Assembly: GCF_005938225.1 (NCBI RefSeq)
Contig: NZ_VCPC01000004.1
Coordinates: 1 to 64,000, forward strand
Direction of reading: 5' to 3'
Length of the DNA stretch: 64,000 nucleotides
DNA from: Arenibacterium halophilum
GTDB lineage: Bacteria > Pseudomonadota > Alphaproteobacteria > Rhodobacterales > Rhodobacteraceae
The position numbers were made by a program, and so were the translations under genes. The notes beneath the pieces were generated by a model, which saw only the letters and a program-made list of their open reading frames with translations, had not been told where the DNA came from and did no database searches. Of this stretch, positions 62,593-64,000 are shown one piece after another (positions within the stretch are counted from its first letter, which is position 1; each line of letters starts with the position of its first letter).

Positions 62593-63204
62593 TCATCGGC
62601 ACAGCGCCGCGATGTCCCGCACCAGCGCGGGGTCGGCCGCCAGCGAATCCGCCAGCAATTCGCGGGCGGTGTCCACCAACGCCTCGGGCTCGACGATCCG
62701 GTCGATCATGCCGAACATCAACGCCTCTTCCGCCGTGATCTTCTGCCCCGCCATCAGGATCAGCCGGGTGCGTGCGGGGCCGATCAGCGCCGCCATGCGC
62801 GCCGGATCGGAGGGCTGCGGGCGCACACCGCGTTTCAGCACCGGATAGAACACCTTGGCTCCCGGCACCGCGATGCGCAGGTCGCAGGCCAGCGCCATGC
62901 CGATGGACCCGCCCGCCAGCGTGCCGTTCAGCGCCGCGACCGTCAGCCCCGGCAGATCGGCAATCGCCTGCGACAGCCGTTCCCACAAGGGCGAGGTCGC
63001 CAGCCCCTTCTCGGCCACCTCGTCCAGATCGGCGCCGGCACTGAACACGCGGCCCACGCCGGTCAGGATGACCCCGCGCGCCTCTTGCGCCTGATCAGCG
63101 ATCTCGATCAGCCGCTCCAGCATCGCCTCGGTCACCGAATTCGCCTTGTCGGCGCGGTCCAGCGTGACCACCCACAAATCCCCGTCGCGTTCCAGCTGGA
63201 TCAT
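62593..63204 (-). CDS. Enoyl-CoA hydratase/isomerase family protein
   Basis: 203 aa, short for the family (about 255) and lacking much of the C-terminal helical part. Crotonase core: VVTLDRADKANSVTEAMLERL, FSAGADLDE (oxyanion hole), and LNGTLAGGSIGMALACDLRIAVPGAKVFYP. Usual catalytic glutamates are not clearly placed, so activity is uncertain. It stands alone and is convergent with the HNH gene. Confidence 0.85.
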   Translation of the reverse strand: MIQLERDGDLWVVTLDRADKANSVTEAMLERLIEIADQAQEARGVILTGVGRVFSAGADLDEVAEKGLATSPLWERLSQAIADLPGLTVAALNGTLAGGSIGMALACDLRIAVPGAKVFYPVLKRGVRPQPSDPARMAALIGPARTRLILMAGQKITAEEALMFGMIDRIVEPEALVDTARELLADSLAADPALVRDIAALCR

Positions 63205-63351
63205 GCCCGTTTCCCTTCTGCGCTGTGCGCCCTCTGTCTACCCGCAGGGGCGGGCGAAGGGTAGGCATTGCATCGGCAACCTTGCCCCCTTGACGCACCT
63301 CCGGCCAATGCCGACCATGTCGCCCAATTCATAACGAAAGGTATTGAGACG

Positions 63352-64000
63352 ATGACAGCCGTTTTTCGACGCACCGCAACCAGCCTGGGCCTGATCCTGG
63401 CCGCGCAGGCCGCCCATGCGGATCTGACCCCGCAACAGGTCTGGACCGACTGGAAGGATTACCTGGCGTCTTCGGGATACGAGGTATCCGCGCAAGAGGC
63501 GACATCGGGCGACACGCTAACCGTTTCGGACCTGAAGCTGACCCTGCAGATTCCCGACGAAGACGCGACCATCAACATGCAGATCCCATCGATCGACCTG
63601 ACCGGACGATCCGGCAAGGTGTCGGTCAGCTATCCGAATCCGCTGGTGATTTCGGTCAGCGGAGTCGAGGCTGGAGGTGCGGAAACTGTCGGCAGCGGCA
63701 ACATCGTCATCAATCATACCGGTATGGTGCTCGAGGCCTCGGGCGATCCGTCGAACCTGACCTATGTCCACGCTTGGGATTCCCTGGAAATGACTCTCGC
63801 GGACCTTGCCGAAGATGGCCGCCCGATCCCGCCCGAGGCTGTCTCGGTCAAGGTGACCCTGGGTGCCAGCGACGGCACGGCGACCATGAAGACCGGCGCG
63901 ATGCGGGACATTGACCAGACGTTCACCATCGCCTCGGTCGATTACGATTTCCGCTTTGACGACCCGACATCGGACGACGGGGGTACGATGACAGGAGGGC
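63352..64000 (+). CDS. DUF2125-like secreted protein, 3' end beyond the window
   Basis: At least 216 codons, open to the edge. Signal peptide (residues 1-23, ending AAHAD), then TPQQVWTDWKDYLASSGYEV and SGDTLTVSDLKLTLQIPD. The block KVSVSYPNPLVISV matches TVTLSYPNPATYAVRV in the DUF2125 protein at 32196-33734, so the two are paralogues. The function is unknown. AAAGG lies upstream of ATG 63352. Confidence 0.8.
   Translation, partial: MTAVFRRTATSLGLILAAQAAHADLTPQQVWTDWKDYLASSGYEVSAQEATSGDTLTVSDLKLTLQIPDEDATINMQIPSIDLTGRSGKVSVSYPNPLVISVSGVEAGGAETVGSGNIVINHTGMVLEASGDPSNLTYVHAWDSLEMTLADLAEDGRPIPPEAVSVKVTLGASDGTATMKTGAMRDIDQTFTIASVDYDFRFDDPTSDDGGTMTGG

Overview
The window reads as a chromosomal segment of an alphaproteobacterium of the Rhodobacterales (Rhodobacteraceae / Roseobacter group). 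The grounds are high G+C coding DNA, gene families typical of that group (DUF2125, DUF3576, DUF1643, DUF1674/SDHAF4-like, MsrPQ, a DinB with an N-terminal zinc ribbon), and alphaproteobacterial signals: a CtrA-type TTAA-N7-TTAA box, a cluster of GANTC (CcrM) sites and an RpoH-type promoter at clpB. I found no tRNA, rRNA, CRISPR array, transposase or phage gene. It is mostly a housekeeping region with small accessory insertions.

Layout. 1-7.8 kb: a GANTC-dense non-coding edge, msrQ/msrP and an FMN glutamate-synthase-like gene (minus strand), a DUF302 protein, a GT11 fucosyltransferase-like gene, a glyoxalase-superfamily-related protein, an aldehyde dehydrogenase and a divergent 1-Cys peroxiredoxin. 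7.8-17 kb: a GT25 glycosyltransferase, an unrecognised helical protein with a hydrophobic hairpin, then truB-DUF1643-rpsO and pnp, which are split by an opposite-strand SGNH lipoprotein. A Hint-domain protein, a phosphodiester glycosidase-like protein and rbfA follow. 17-26 kb: dapB, a DUF1674 gene, rsmB-like, heparinase-like, dinB, a Nudix hydrolase, pyrF and a long acidic low-complexity membrane protein. 26-30 kb: clpB, then an A+T-rich islet with an unknown ORF behind two identical near-palindromes and a 149-bp element bounded by an 11-bp perfect inverted repeat.

30-41 kb: rluA, an NTF2-like protein, a PLP aminotransferase, a DUF2125 protein, a LysE exporter with a GFA-family gene, fRMsr (msrC), an enolase-superfamily enzyme, an anti-sigma partner-switch pair (STAS plus HATPase), gamma-glutamyltransferase, hspQ and a lytic-transglycosylase-like lipoprotein. 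41-54 kb: lolA, ftsK, a dapC-like aminotransferase and an amidase (minus), a UbiH-type monooxygenase, a Trm112/LON-domain/thioredoxin-TPR operon, xthA, an OmpR-type response regulator, and ribA coupled to an L,D-transpeptidase. 54-64 kb: a YggS-type PLP protein, a porin, DUF3576, leuS-lptE-holA, an HI0933-type flavoprotein, an HNH protein, an enoyl-CoA hydratase, and a second DUF2125-like gene running off the right edge.

The genes cover translation and RNA processing (truB, rpsO, pnp, rbfA, rsmB, rluA, leuS), envelope biogenesis (lolA, lptE, ftsK, porin, lytic enzymes), lysine/peptidoglycan precursors (dapB, dapC-like), and proteostasis and redox repair (clpB, hspQ, cnoX-like, msrPQ, msrC, peroxiredoxin). 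The least explained signals are non-coding. They are a three-copy dispersed repeat whose terminal hairpin stem differs in sequence yet stays perfectly paired in every copy; three back-to-back perfect palindromes at 34876-34935; the 149-bp inverted-repeat element; and the seven GANTC sites within 75 bp at the left edge.
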